Part shown: in pieces, positions 1-8,398 of the stretch
Position numbering within the stretch: the stretch's first letter is position 1
Layout of the letters: the number at the start of each line of letters is the position of its first letter
Source: an uncultured Lachnospiraceae bacterium
Lineage (GTDB): Bacteria > Bacillota > Clostridia > Lachnospirales > Lachnospiraceae
Length of the DNA: 30,119 nt
Assembly (NCBI GenBank): GCA_910588285.1
Contig: CAJUQB010000059.1
Coordinates: forward strand, 1-30,119
Direction of reading: 5' to 3'
Translations under genes and position numbers: made by a program
The notes under the pieces: generated by a model
The model's input: only the letters and a program-made list of their open reading frames with translations
Told to the model about the DNA's origin: nothing
The model's database searches: none

Positions 1-1
1 T

Positions 2-199
2 GATTTCTGCATGGATGAGCAGTCGATTTATTATGTATCCAGAACAGACGGAAGTTGTGTATATTCCTGCAACAAGGATGGGAACAACAAAAGATTGATG
101 AGCGATACGCCCGCAATGTCGGTTACTTGTGATGCTGGCAGCATTTATATATTAGCAAAAGAAAGCGGGGAGTACATCGTTTTATCAAAAAGTCGTTGA
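2..199 (+). pseudogene. 3' end of a DUF5050-like beta-propeller protein (partial)
   Basis: The reading frame is open from the window edge to TGA at 197-199, so the gene begins upstream of the window. The visible 65 or so residues hold repeated blade-like patterns (SIYYVSRTDGSCVY, then SIYILAKESGEYIV) of the kind found in DUF5050 and related extracellular beta-propeller repeats. It stops just before a remnant of an unrelated amidase in another frame, so its end may be a recombination junction rather than a natural C-terminus. Family assignment rests on repeat pattern only. It could also be the genuine C-terminus of an intact gene. Confidence 0.4.
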
Positions 200-326
200 A
201 TATGGAGGATAACAATATTGAAGTTATTCTGACCAGAACCTCCGATGAGAAGATGAGCCTTGCACAGCGGACTTCTGTTGCAAACGAATCCAATGCAGAT
301 TTTTTTATCAGCCTACATATTAAGAG
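187..326 (+). pseudogene. internal fragment of N-acetylmuramoyl-L-alanine amidase (Amidase_3)
   Basis: The frame through ATG 202 translates to a stretch containing NNIEVILTRTSDEKMSLAQR followed by TSVANESNADFFISLH. This matches the part of zinc-dependent Amidase_3 cell-wall hydrolases around the conserved TR and the SLHxNA metal-binding motif. The match stops right after the histidine. The next residues (KRKTHEES) are unrelated, and both the N-terminal HxGH-type zinc motif and the C-terminal catalytic glutamate region are absent. This is a gene fragment cut at about 320-326, probably by the rearrangement that brought in the adjacent recombinases. Family call is good; an active product is not possible. 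Confidence 0.6.
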
Positions 327-334
327 GAAAACTC

Positions 335-481
335 ATGAAGAATCATTCAAAAGGCAATAACAATAAAAACGAGATAGAACTGTTATTGAGAAAAACACTT
401 AGAAGAAAACAAAAACCCAGCAAAGAATTAAATGATGCTATTATTCGTCAATGCAAAAAAAATATTGAGCAAAGAAAATAG
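335..481 (+). CDS. hypothetical 48-residue protein, possibly a truncated gene
   Basis: An ATG at 335 preceded by AGGAAAA opens a 48-codon frame rich in Lys, Asn and Arg (MKNHSKGNNN at the start, then ELLLRKTLRR and KPSKELNDAI). No family is recognised. The basic, predicted helical sequence with a PSKELNDAIIRQ segment resembles N-terminal parts of some small Clostridia proteins, so it may be the head of a longer gene cut off at about 481. It sits between the amidase fragment and a recombinase that lacks its N-terminus, which fits a deletion that removed the tail of this gene and the head of the next. Confidence 0.3.
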   Translation: MKNHSKGNNNKNEIELLLRKTLRRKQKPSKELNDAIIRQCKKNIEQRK

Positions 482-496
482 ATAATTTATTCCTGC

Positions 497-2170
497 TTGT
501 CCATCGCTCGAAAAACCTTGATTTTCCAGCGTTTTCAAAAGTATCGTTATCTAACGTCAGCTTTCGAGCGTCCGGCATTCCGGCAGATGTTAGAAGATAT
601 AAAAACAGGAATCGTAAACTGCGTGGTAACAAAAGATTTATCACGCTTTGGGAGAAACCACATTGAGGTAGGGAAATATATGGAGAAAATATTCCCATAC
701 CTGGGTGTCCGTTTTATTGCGATCAATGATAACTATGACAGTATAACCAATGATGCACAGACAAATAACATTGTTATCCCATTCAAAAACCTGATCAACG
801 ACGCATACTGCAGAGATATCAGCATTAAAATCCGAAGTAATCTGGAGGTAAAAAGGAAAAGGGGAGATTTTGTAGGCCCGTTTACTCCTTATGGCTACCA
901 GAAGTCAGAAGAAAATAAAAATAAGCTGGAGATAGACGAAGAAGCTGCGGAAGTGGTGCGGTCTATCTTCCGGATGTATCTGCAAGGCAGCAATGCTTAT
1001 AAAATAGCGGAAAAGTTGAATAAGAAAAATATCCTTACGCCGATGGACTATAAGAAAGAAAAGGGCAGTGCGTTTTATACTGGCTTTAAGAAATATCTGA
1101 AAAGCCAGTGGACGCATATGCAGGTATTGCGCATTTTAGGGAATCCCGTTTATGCCGGAACGCTGGTACAGGGAAAGGAAACTACGCCAAATTATAAAGT
1201 GAAAAAGAAAGTGAAGCGTGATCAAAGGAAATGGAGCCAGGTGGAGAATACCCATGAAGCTATCATTCCACCGGCTGATTTCCAAAATGTACAGGAGCAG
1301 CTTAAGATGGACACGAGGACGGGAACAGCAAAAGAGAAAGTGTATTACTTGTCCGGTGTTGTAAAGTGTGGTGACTGTGGTGCCAACATGGTAAGAAAGA
1401 CGGTTCCTTCTGGAAAAAGAAAATTTATTTATTATGTATGCGGAAGCCATAAAGGAAATAAGGACATTTGCAGTTCCCATAGTATCAATGCAGAGGCTTT
1501 GGAGGAAAGCGTGCTGAAGCTGTTGAACTATCAGATTAAGGATGTAACGGATTTCGGGCGGATTCTGGATAAGTTGGAAGATGCACAGATCAGGAAAGGG
1601 AAGATGGAAACCCGAAAGGATTCCGCTATGCCATTGGGCAGAAAAGAGGAAAAAAGGAACCGTCAGATTACAAAGAAAAAGGAAGAACTTCAGAAATATA
1701 ATCACTTGCGCTTGGATTTATATGAAGATTACAAAGAGGGACTGATTACGAAGGCGGAATATCTGGAGCTAAAAGACATTTATGAAAAACGTACTCAGGC
1801 CGCAGAACAGGTACTTGAGGCAATGGAAGTGGAGATGGCATTTTATGTTGATGGAAACGAAAATACATGCGGCTGGATAAATGAATTTAAGAAATATGGC
1901 TATTTGGAATGTCTGTCGAGGGAAGTTGTCGTTTCTCTGATTGGGCAGATATTGGTTTATGAAAAAAAGGAAGGAGAGCGTTATCCGAGGATAGAACTAC
2001 ATTTCAAATATGCGGATGAATTTCAGGCGTCTTTAAACTTGCTGGAAGAATTGCATGAGGAAACTTTCTTAGGGCATACAGCCAGCCTGCCAGCCAATCA
2101 TGGGGAAAAGGAGGGTACATATGGCAAGGACGAGCAGAAAGCCGGGAAGCCCCCTGCGGGGATACCTTGA
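497..2170 (+). CDS. large serine recombinase, 5'-truncated (first of three)
   Basis: The frame is open for 557 codons from a TTG at 497; the first ATG is at 587. It carries most of a large serine recombinase. First comes the end of the resolvase domain (FERPAFRQM, then VVTKDLSRFGRN). Next are the recombinase domain (GPFTPYGYQ, NPVYAGTLVQGK) and a zinc ribbon with CGDCG near residue 290 and paired cysteines after it. A Lys/Glu-rich coiled coil closes the protein. The N-terminal strand with the YxRxS catalytic serine and the usual 50-60 residues around it are missing, and the first 25 codons match nothing expected. It overlaps the next recombinase by about 50 bases. As read it cannot cleave DNA; it may be a pseudogene or a non-catalytic partner. 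Confidence 0.75.
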   Translation: MSIARKTLIFQRFQKYRYLTSAFERPAFRQMLEDIKTGIVNCVVTKDLSRFGRNHIEVGKYMEKIFPYLGVRFIAINDNYDSITNDAQTNNIVIPFKNLINDAYCRDISIKIRSNLEVKRKRGDFVGPFTPYGYQKSEENKNKLEIDEEAAEVVRSIFRMYLQGSNAYKIAEKLNKKNILTPMDYKKEKGSAFYTGFKKYLKSQWTHMQVLRILGNPVYAGTLVQGKETTPNYKVKKKVKRDQRKWSQVENTHEAIIPPADFQNVQEQLKMDTRTGTAKEKVYYLSGVVKCGDCGANMVRKTVPSGKRKFIYYVCGSHKGNKDICSSHSINAEALEESVLKLLNYQIKDVTDFGRILDKLEDAQIRKGKMETRKDSAMPLGRKEEKRNRQITKKKEELQKYNHLRLDLYEDYKEGLITKAEYLELKDIYEKRTQAAEQVLEAMEVEMAFYVDGNENTCGWINEFKKYGYLECLSREVVVSLIGQILVYEKKEGERYPRIELHFKYADEFQASLNLLEELHEETFLGHTASLPANHGEKEGTYGKDEQKAGKPPAGIP

Positions 2171-3818
2171 TGCCATTCGGCAGGAAGAAGGAAAAGCTGC
2201 AGGACAGCTTAAATTGCCTGCCGTGGAGGCAGGACTGTATGTCCGTTTGTCCAATGAAGATAATGGCGGCAAAAGTACAGATGGGATAGATAACCAGCTT
2301 GAATTGCTATTGGAATTTGTAAAACAGTTTGAAAAAGTGAAAACTGTTGAAACTTATATGGATAACGGCCAGACAGGGACCGATTTTGAGAGGCCGGGAT
2401 GGAAACGGATGATGGAGGATGCAAAATGCGGCAGGATAAATTGCATTATTGTGAAGGACCTTTCACGGTTCGCGAGGAACTATCTGGAAGCAGGGGATTA
2501 TCTGGAGAAGGTATTTCCATTCTTAGGTATCCGTTTTATTGCTGTCAATGATCAGTTTGACAGCGCAGGCGAATTTTTTTCTTCAAAAGAATTAATTACG
2601 GAATTTAAAAACCTGGCAAACGATTATTATTCAAAAGATATATCAAATAAAATTATGTCAGCATTTCGGGTGAAAAAGGAACAGGGGCAGTTTATAGGCG
2701 GAAAGGCTCCGTATGGGTATATTTTGGAAAAAAACCATTATGTGGTGGATGAATTTGCCGCTGATGTTGTAAAGCGGATTTTTAAAATGAAGCTCGAAGG
2801 AACAAGCGCCTATAAAATTGCTGGCATTCTGAACCAGGAGGGTATTCCGTCTCCCAGCAGATATGCGGGGGAACAGGGAGTTAAGAAGTATAAGAATTGC
2901 AGCCATATTCTATGGCAACAGGAAGCAGTCAGCCGGATTTTATATAACAGGGCGTATGTTGGGGACTTGGTGCAGGGAAAATATAACCGTTCCATTTATT
3001 CCAGGGAAAGGCAGGGCAAAAAGGAAGAAGCTGCATGGGAAGTCATAGAAAATGCCCATCCGGCAATCATTGACAGGGAGGTATTCCAAAAAGTACAGGA
3101 AATCCGGGAAAAGAACCGAAAAGCATGGAAGGACAGGCAAGGAGGGCCGGGGTACAGGAATGTGCTGGAAGGGATTCTGGTCTGCGGAATCTGTCATCAT
3201 GCCATGTGGAGGAATAAAGATGTAAGGAATGGAAAGGCACGGTACCATTTTTTCTGCGGCTCTTCCTATGGGCATTCCCAGACAAAGTGCAATACATCCT
3301 CTATTGTGGATTATAAAATTTTTGATATGGTGTTAAAGCAGATAAAATGGCAGATAGCTTTAGCCGTTGAAGCTGACAGCTTGCTGGAACAGATGAAAAG
3401 ATCGAATAGCCAGTCTGCAGTTTACAGGATGAAAAAGAAGGAAACGGAGCGGGCAAGGGACGAACTGCAAAGATATATATATTTGAAAACTAGTATTTAC
3501 GAAGATTTGAAACAGGGGATCTTGACAAAAGACGAATATTTAACTGCAAAAGAAAGATATACAAGAAAGATTTCTGCGTTTGAAACAGAATTGAACAATA
3601 AACAGACGGAACTGGATCATTTTAAGCAGTGTATGAGAGGGGAAAATCGTTGGCTGAAAGCCTTTCTGAATGTCAGGGATGCAAAAGAGCTTACAAGGGA
3701 TATGGCGGTAAGTTTGTTGGAAAAGGTGGAGATATATGAGGACAAAAGAATCCATATCAGGTTTCGTTTTCGGAACGAGTATGAGTATTTAATGAGTCAG
3801 TTGGCGGAAAGGGGGTGA
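2121..3818 (+). CDS. large serine recombinase (second of three)
   Basis: This 565-residue site-specific recombinase of the TnpX/phiC31 large-serine type would cut and rejoin DNA at attachment sites. The ATG at 2121 is chosen over the in-frame ATG at 2100 because AAGGAGGG lies just upstream of it. The resolvase domain has the catalytic motif YVRLS (Ser44), then TGTDFERPGW and IVKDLSRFARNY. The recombinase domain contains GGKAPYGY and NRAYVGDLVQGK. The zinc ribbon starts with VCGIC, and a Lys/Glu-rich coiled coil follows. All expected parts are present, so it looks intact. Its start lies inside the end of the upstream recombinase and its stop overlaps the next frame, implying translation as one operon. 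Confidence 0.92.
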   Translation: MARTSRKPGSPLRGYLDAIRQEEGKAAGQLKLPAVEAGLYVRLSNEDNGGKSTDGIDNQLELLLEFVKQFEKVKTVETYMDNGQTGTDFERPGWKRMMEDAKCGRINCIIVKDLSRFARNYLEAGDYLEKVFPFLGIRFIAVNDQFDSAGEFFSSKELITEFKNLANDYYSKDISNKIMSAFRVKKEQGQFIGGKAPYGYILEKNHYVVDEFAADVVKRIFKMKLEGTSAYKIAGILNQEGIPSPSRYAGEQGVKKYKNCSHILWQQEAVSRILYNRAYVGDLVQGKYNRSIYSRERQGKKEEAAWEVIENAHPAIIDREVFQKVQEIREKNRKAWKDRQGGPGYRNVLEGILVCGICHHAMWRNKDVRNGKARYHFFCGSSYGHSQTKCNTSSIVDYKIFDMVLKQIKWQIALAVEADSLLEQMKRSNSQSAVYRMKKKETERARDELQRYIYLKTSIYEDLKQGILTKDEYLTAKERYTRKISAFETELNNKQTELDHFKQCMRGENRWLKAFLNVRDAKELTRDMAVSLLEKVEIYEDKRIHIRFRFRNEYEYLMSQLAERG

Positions 3819-3823
3819 GGATA

Positions 3824-5455
3824 GTGGCAGAAAAAATTCTGGCTGAATATCTTAGGCTTTCCGTGGAGGATGGGGATATAATATCGAACGATATGAAAAC
3901 AGAGAGTGACAGCATTAGCCATCAAAGGGAATTGATTACACGGTATATCCGTGATAGACAGCTTTATCCCTCCATACAGCCATTGGAGTTTGTGGATGAT
4001 GGATACAGTGGGACAAACTTTGACCGGCCAGCAGTGAAAAAGATGCTGTCATTGGTCAGGGAAGGGAAGATATGCTGTATCATTGTAAAAGACATTTCCA
4101 GACTTGGAAGAAATTATTTAGAAGTGGGAGATTACTTAGAGCAGATTTTTCCTTTTATGGGAGTCAGGTTTATTGCAATCAACGATGGATATGACAGTGA
4201 TGATCACATAGGAACTACCGGAGGGATTGAGATTGCGTTCAAGAGTCTTCTCTATGATATGTATAGCAAGGATTTGTCTGAAAAAATGCGTTCATCGTTG
4301 TTAATAAGGAGAAAAAGAGGGGATTTTATCGGCCCCAGAGCGCCATTCGGCTATCAGTTCTCTGACAGTAAGAAGACTCTGGCAGTGGATGAAGTGGCGG
4401 CGCAGTATGTCAGAGAGATTTTTAGGTTAGCTTGTGAGGGGTATGGAACCGGTGAAATTGCAAAAATACTGAACAAAGAGAAAATACCGACACCAGGGCG
4501 GTATAAGAACCGGGAGAAACAGCAGTACCATATTATAGATGAAGAAGGGTATTGGAATTGTGGGCGGGTTCGGAAAATTCTTCAGAATAGAGTTTATATT
4601 GGAATTGTTGTAAATGGGAGAACGAAAGTTACTGAGGTTGGAGGCAGTCATTTCCGGCAAGTATCAGATGCGGAACATATATGTGTCCCCAATATGCATG
4701 AGGCTATCGTTACAGAGCAGGAGTTTTGGTTGGCATCAAAAGTGATAAAGAACAACGGATGCCAGAAAGGAAAAAAACATAACCGGAAAGAGGAGAGTGT
4801 ATTGCAGGGAAAGCTGCGGTGTGGGAATTGTAAAAGAAGTCTGATACGAATTAAATGTACAAAAACACCATGCTTTACCTGCAAGAAGGCGGCATATGAA
4901 ACGGTTTCTTCTGAAGATGAGATGGTGCTGTTTGGCAGGAAAGCGGAAAAAAGCAGGTGTATCAGTGAACGGTTAAGCGAGCCGGAACTGGAGGCGGCTA
5001 TTTTGGAACGTATCAATCAAGAACTGGAGCAAGGTATTCCGGAGAGAACAGGTCAGGAACCGGATGCTTTTTTTTCAGTGGCGGATGAAAGGCAGTCAGA
5101 GTCTCCCACGGGAAAAGAGCTGAAAAAAATGTGTATGGCATTGGGACATAAACAGGATTTATTAAAAAGGGAAAAGCGGTATCTGTATGAGCAGTACAAA
5201 CTGGAACGGATGGAGCGGGGAGCTTATTTGAATAGAATGGAAATATTGAGAAAGGAAGAAAGCAGATTAAGTGAGCAGCTTCAAAAGATGCAGGAAGAAG
5301 GAGAACGATGTGAGGAAGAGGGCGGGGCAGATCAGGAAGGAGCAGAATATGGTGGAAAGTTCAAGAGCCTTACCAAAGATGTAGTGGAACAGTGGATTGA
5401 CTGCATATATGTATATGGGGAATCTCGAATTGATATAGTTTATAAAAAAAAATAA
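3824..5455 (+). CDS. large serine recombinase (third of three)
   Basis: This 543-residue large serine recombinase begins at GTG 3824, placed about 9 bases after AAAGGGGG. An in-frame GTG at 3815 would leave no room for a ribosome binding site. The catalytic motif is EYLRLS with Ser13. It is followed by DDGYSGTNFDRP, IVKDISRLGRNY, the recombinase domain (GPRAPFGYQ, NRVYIGIVVNG) and a zinc ribbon (CGNC, then CFTCKK). The C-terminal part is a long Glu/Lys-rich coiled coil, and the last codons end in an A-rich stretch. It is the gene closest to the proposed element boundary at about 5480, the usual place for an integrase of this type. Confidence 0.92.
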   Translation: MAEKILAEYLRLSVEDGDIISNDMKTESDSISHQRELITRYIRDRQLYPSIQPLEFVDDGYSGTNFDRPAVKKMLSLVREGKICCIIVKDISRLGRNYLEVGDYLEQIFPFMGVRFIAINDGYDSDDHIGTTGGIEIAFKSLLYDMYSKDLSEKMRSSLLIRRKRGDFIGPRAPFGYQFSDSKKTLAVDEVAAQYVREIFRLACEGYGTGEIAKILNKEKIPTPGRYKNREKQQYHIIDEEGYWNCGRVRKILQNRVYIGIVVNGRTKVTEVGGSHFRQVSDAEHICVPNMHEAIVTEQEFWLASKVIKNNGCQKGKKHNRKEESVLQGKLRCGNCKRSLIRIKCTKTPCFTCKKAAYETVSSEDEMVLFGRKAEKSRCISERLSEPELEAAILERINQELEQGIPERTGQEPDAFFSVADERQSESPTGKELKKMCMALGHKQDLLKREKRYLYEQYKLERMERGAYLNRMEILRKEESRLSEQLQKMQEEGERCEEEGGADQEGAEYGGKFKSLTKDVVEQWIDCIYVYGESRIDIVYKKK

Positions 5456-5481
5456 AGAAATATAAAAAAATATAAAAAATT

Positions 5482-5628
5482 GTTAGTCCTTACCAGACAG
5501 CACCATATGGGGAGAAGGTGAAGGCATATCTGCTGCGGGGGGCTAGGCATCTGGAGAGTGAGAATGTGTATCCGAATCCCAGGCTGGGGTGGGGGGCGTT
5601 GTGTTTGCGGGATAGTCTGCCGGGGTAG
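5482..5628 (+). pseudogene. 3' remnant of an S8 (subtilisin-like) peptidase gene
   Basis: The frame ending at TAG 5626-5628 reads YQTAPYGEKVKAYLLRGAR, then VYPNPRLGWGALCLRDSL. The pattern of a helix with LLRGA, then YPN and GWG near the end, is what I associate with the C-termini of Clostridia S8 serine peptidases. No start codon or upstream part of such a gene exists in the window: the frame begins immediately after the A/T-rich tail of the third recombinase. I infer that the peptidase gene was split by insertion of the recombinase-bearing element, with the 5' portion beyond the left edge. The family call rests on a short stretch and is moderate. Confidence 0.5.
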
Positions 5629-5680
5629 GAAAATGTTATTTTATAAGTGAAAGGCCAATTAAAATTTTTCAGAATAGCTG

Positions 5681-5709
5681 TTGACAATGTCGGGGATGCA
5701 TGGTAGGTT
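5681..5709 (+). promoter_or_regulatory. possible promoter upstream of the helicase unit
   Basis: TTGACA at 5681-5686 is followed after 17 bases by TAGGTT, a poor -10. It is the best candidate in the 300-base gap before the helicase gene. A hairpin terminator lies between it and that gene, so it may instead drive a short attenuated transcript. Confidence 0.3.
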
Positions 5710-5771
5710 ATAGGTAATGAAAATAAATATGTTCAATGAGCATGAATTGTATTACAAAACGAGGAAAGTAA

Positions 5772-5807
5772 TGCCTGAGCCTAACAGCCCAGGCAGTTTT
5801 CTTTTTT
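5772..5807 (+). terminator. rho-independent terminator
   Basis: TGCCTG at 5772-5777 pairs with CAGGCA at 5790-5795 around a 12-base loop, followed by TTTTCTTTTTT. It would end transcription coming from the peptidase remnant and recombinase side and insulate the helicase gene. The rest of the gap (5629-5926) holds no recognisable gene. Confidence 0.6.
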
Positions 5808-5926
5808 GAAAGAAAGCATCTGATGGGCCTGTAGTGTATGATAAAAGTTATGTGAGGCAGAGGAAATCCTGGCAAAAAGTGAAACAGAAGGCAGCATAAA
5901 AACGACGAGAAAGAGGAGCGGTTAAT

Positions 5927-8398
5927 ATGAGTACCCCTTTAAATCTTCAGCTATCAGAGGAACAACAGCTATTTATAGAAAGAGCATTGCAGGGAAAAAA
6001 TATTCTTGTAGATGCCTGTATTGGCAGTGGTAAGACTACAGCTATTCAAAGCTTGTGTAATGAGTTGCCGGATAAGAGAAAAGTATTGTATTTGACGTAT
6101 AATAGGTTGCTGAAATTGGATGCAAAGTCTAAGATAAGAAAGAAAAATGTTACAGTGACAAATTATCATGGATTTGCTTATACGTTTTTAAAGAGAAATG
6201 GCGTATCAGTGGGAGTTTCGGATCTTATACAGACATTTAATCAGAAAAAACCTCCTATCGGACGATATGATATTTTAATTATTGATGAGTATCAAGATAT
6301 TGAGCAGGAGCTGGCCGAGTTATTACAGTTAGTGAAAGATCGTAATCCGAATATACAGATGATTGCGGTTGGTGATATGGAACAGAAAATCTATGATAAA
6401 ACGACACTAAATGTTGAATCATTTATGAAAGAGTTTTTAGAAGACTATCTAAAATTACAGTTTACGCAATGTTTCCGATTATCTGGCGGCTTGGCGGCAA
6501 TGCTTGGAAGAGTATGGAAAAAAGAAATAAAAGGTGTAAATAATGATTGTAAAGTTGAAGAAATGAGGAGAGAAGATATTGTACCTTTTTTAGCTGGGCA
6601 GGTTCCGGCAGATATTTTGTGCTTAGGGGCAAGGACAGGGTCAATGTCTGATACATTAAACATTTTGGAAGAACAATATCCGGATAGGTTTAATAAGAAT
6701 ACTGTATATGCAACAATATCAGACAATGATTCGCTGGGGAAGACGGAACCAAGAGAGGATTCTGCAATATTTACAACCTATGACAGCAGTAAAGGTTTGG
6801 AAAGAAAAATTTGTGTTATTTTTGATTTTACGGAAAGCTATTGGAGTGTGCGGATATCAAAACCACAGCAGTCGTATCTTATTCTGAGAAATATTTTTTG
6901 TGTCGCAGCCAGCAGGGGAAAAAACCGCATAATTTTTGTAAAACCAGATGAAGAAGTGCTGTCTGAAAAAACACTTTCAACCTCTGTAATGACTAACCAG
7001 AAATTTGAGGACCTGGATATAAGCGAAATGTTTGATTTCAAATATAAAGAGGATGTGGAAAGATGTTTTTCAAGATTAAGAATACACGAGCTTGCACAAA
7101 CAGATCATACAATAATAGATATAAAAAGTGCAGATGGCTTAATAGATTTATCACCTTGTATTGGGATTTATCAAGAGGCAGCTTATTTTGACAACTATCA
7201 AATTGATGCGGCTATAAAACTGAGAATACTCTTAAATCCGGAATTAGGACATTTGTATACGAAAGAGGTACAAGAAAGCTCTTTGGATCAAAAAATATTG
7301 TTTTTGGTATCACTTGAGACAAAGCAGAAGAGATACAGGACACAGGTAATCACACCTTTGGTCGATGAGATACAGAGCGACCTGATAAAAGCCAGGCTGA
7401 AGACACGGTTGGATAAGGAAGAGAAGGCACAGGTTGAGTGCCAGATTGATTTTTCAGATCAGGAAAGCAGAGAAGTGAAGTTTTCAGCAAAGGGATTTGC
7501 CGATGTAGTGAAAGATGATATTGTCTATGAATTAAAATTTGTATCGGAATTAACCCATGAACATTTCCTGCAATGTGCGTGTTATATTGTGGCACTGAAT
7601 TTAGAAAAAGGAATTTTATGGAATACAAGGGACAATACATCTTATGAAATAGAAATACCAGAGAGGGAGGCTTTTTTGGATGCGGTAGCGAGAGCTGTTA
7701 CCAAAGGAGTGATTGAAAATTATTGTGAATCGGCCATAAAACCATTGAATTCCATGAATCATTTATTTTGGAAGAGGACAGTAATAAATACAACGGTAAA
7801 ATTTGCAGTAATTGATACTGAAACAAACTGGAATGATGAGGTAATGTCCATCGGCGTAGTGGTTGCTGACTCAGAGAATAAGAAAGAAATTGATTCAAAA
7901 TATTACATAATTGATCCAGAATATAGAGTAGGTGGAATGTATGCAAGTGAATTGTGGCATGATGAACAGCGGGCTTGTATAACAAGCAGGAGAAAGGCTT
8001 TAAAAGAGATCAAAGATTGGTTAAGGACTTATGATGTACAGAAGCTTTTTGCTTACAATGCGTGTTTCGATAAAAACCATTTGCCGGAGTATTCAGACTA
8101 TGAATGGTATGATATTATGCGTTTGGCTGCATATCGTCAGTATAATAGGTCAATACCGGATTCTGCGGAATGCTGTAAAACCGGAAAATTGAAACGGGGG
8201 TATGGCGTTGAAAACATATTAAGAATGCTTAGTAAAAACAATGGGTATTGTGAAACGCATAATGCTGTTTTAGATGCGCAGGACGAATTAACGATTATGC
8301 AATTGCTGGGATGTGGGATTGGAGAATATGATATTGCATTTATATCAGATAAAAATAGAGTGAAAGTTGGTGGCATGAATGGCTGTTATCACATATAA
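5927..8398 (+). CDS. fusion of SF1 helicase, PD-(D/E)XK nuclease and DEDDh exonuclease
   Basis: This 823-residue protein starts at ATG 5927 behind AGAGGAG. Residues 1-340 form a UvrD/Rep-like SF1 helicase: Walker A CIGSGKTT (31-38), Walker B IIDEYQD (118-124), motif III VGDMEQKIY, TTYDSSKGLE near 283 and the arginine motif VAASRGKNR near 326. Residues 500-580 look like a RecB-type nuclease: GFADVV, then YELKF with the ExK, then a conserved Q in HFLQCACY. Residues 625-800 form a DnaQ-like exonuclease with all acidic positions visible: DTET near 629, NACFD near 711, and HNAVLDAQD near 778. All three active sites look intact. It overlaps the next gene by 20 bases. Role unknown; DNA processing in defence or repair is an inference. 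Confidence 0.85.
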   Translation: MSTPLNLQLSEEQQLFIERALQGKNILVDACIGSGKTTAIQSLCNELPDKRKVLYLTYNRLLKLDAKSKIRKKNVTVTNYHGFAYTFLKRNGVSVGVSDLIQTFNQKKPPIGRYDILIIDEYQDIEQELAELLQLVKDRNPNIQMIAVGDMEQKIYDKTTLNVESFMKEFLEDYLKLQFTQCFRLSGGLAAMLGRVWKKEIKGVNNDCKVEEMRREDIVPFLAGQVPADILCLGARTGSMSDTLNILEEQYPDRFNKNTVYATISDNDSLGKTEPREDSAIFTTYDSSKGLERKICVIFDFTESYWSVRISKPQQSYLILRNIFCVAASRGKNRIIFVKPDEEVLSEKTLSTSVMTNQKFEDLDISEMFDFKYKEDVERCFSRLRIHELAQTDHTIIDIKSADGLIDLSPCIGIYQEAAYFDNYQIDAAIKLRILLNPELGHLYTKEVQESSLDQKILFLVSLETKQKRYRTQVITPLVDEIQSDLIKARLKTRLDKEEKAQVECQIDFSDQESREVKFSAKGFADVVKDDIVYELKFVSELTHEHFLQCACYIVALNLEKGILWNTRDNTSYEIEIPEREAFLDAVARAVTKGVIENYCESAIKPLNSMNHLFWKRTVINTTVKFAVIDTETNWNDEVMSIGVVVADSENKKEIDSKYYIIDPEYRVGGMYASELWHDEQRACITSRRKALKEIKDWLRTYDVQKLFAYNACFDKNHLPEYSDYEWYDIMRLAAYRQYNRSIPDSAECCKTGKLKRGYGVENILRMLSKNNGYCETHNAVLDAQDELTIMQLLGCGIGEYDIAFISDKNRVKVGGMNGCYHI

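Noticed and set aside
5717..5809. A 30-codon frame before the helicase gene
   Set aside because: It runs through the terminator hairpin and has no convincing ribosome binding site.
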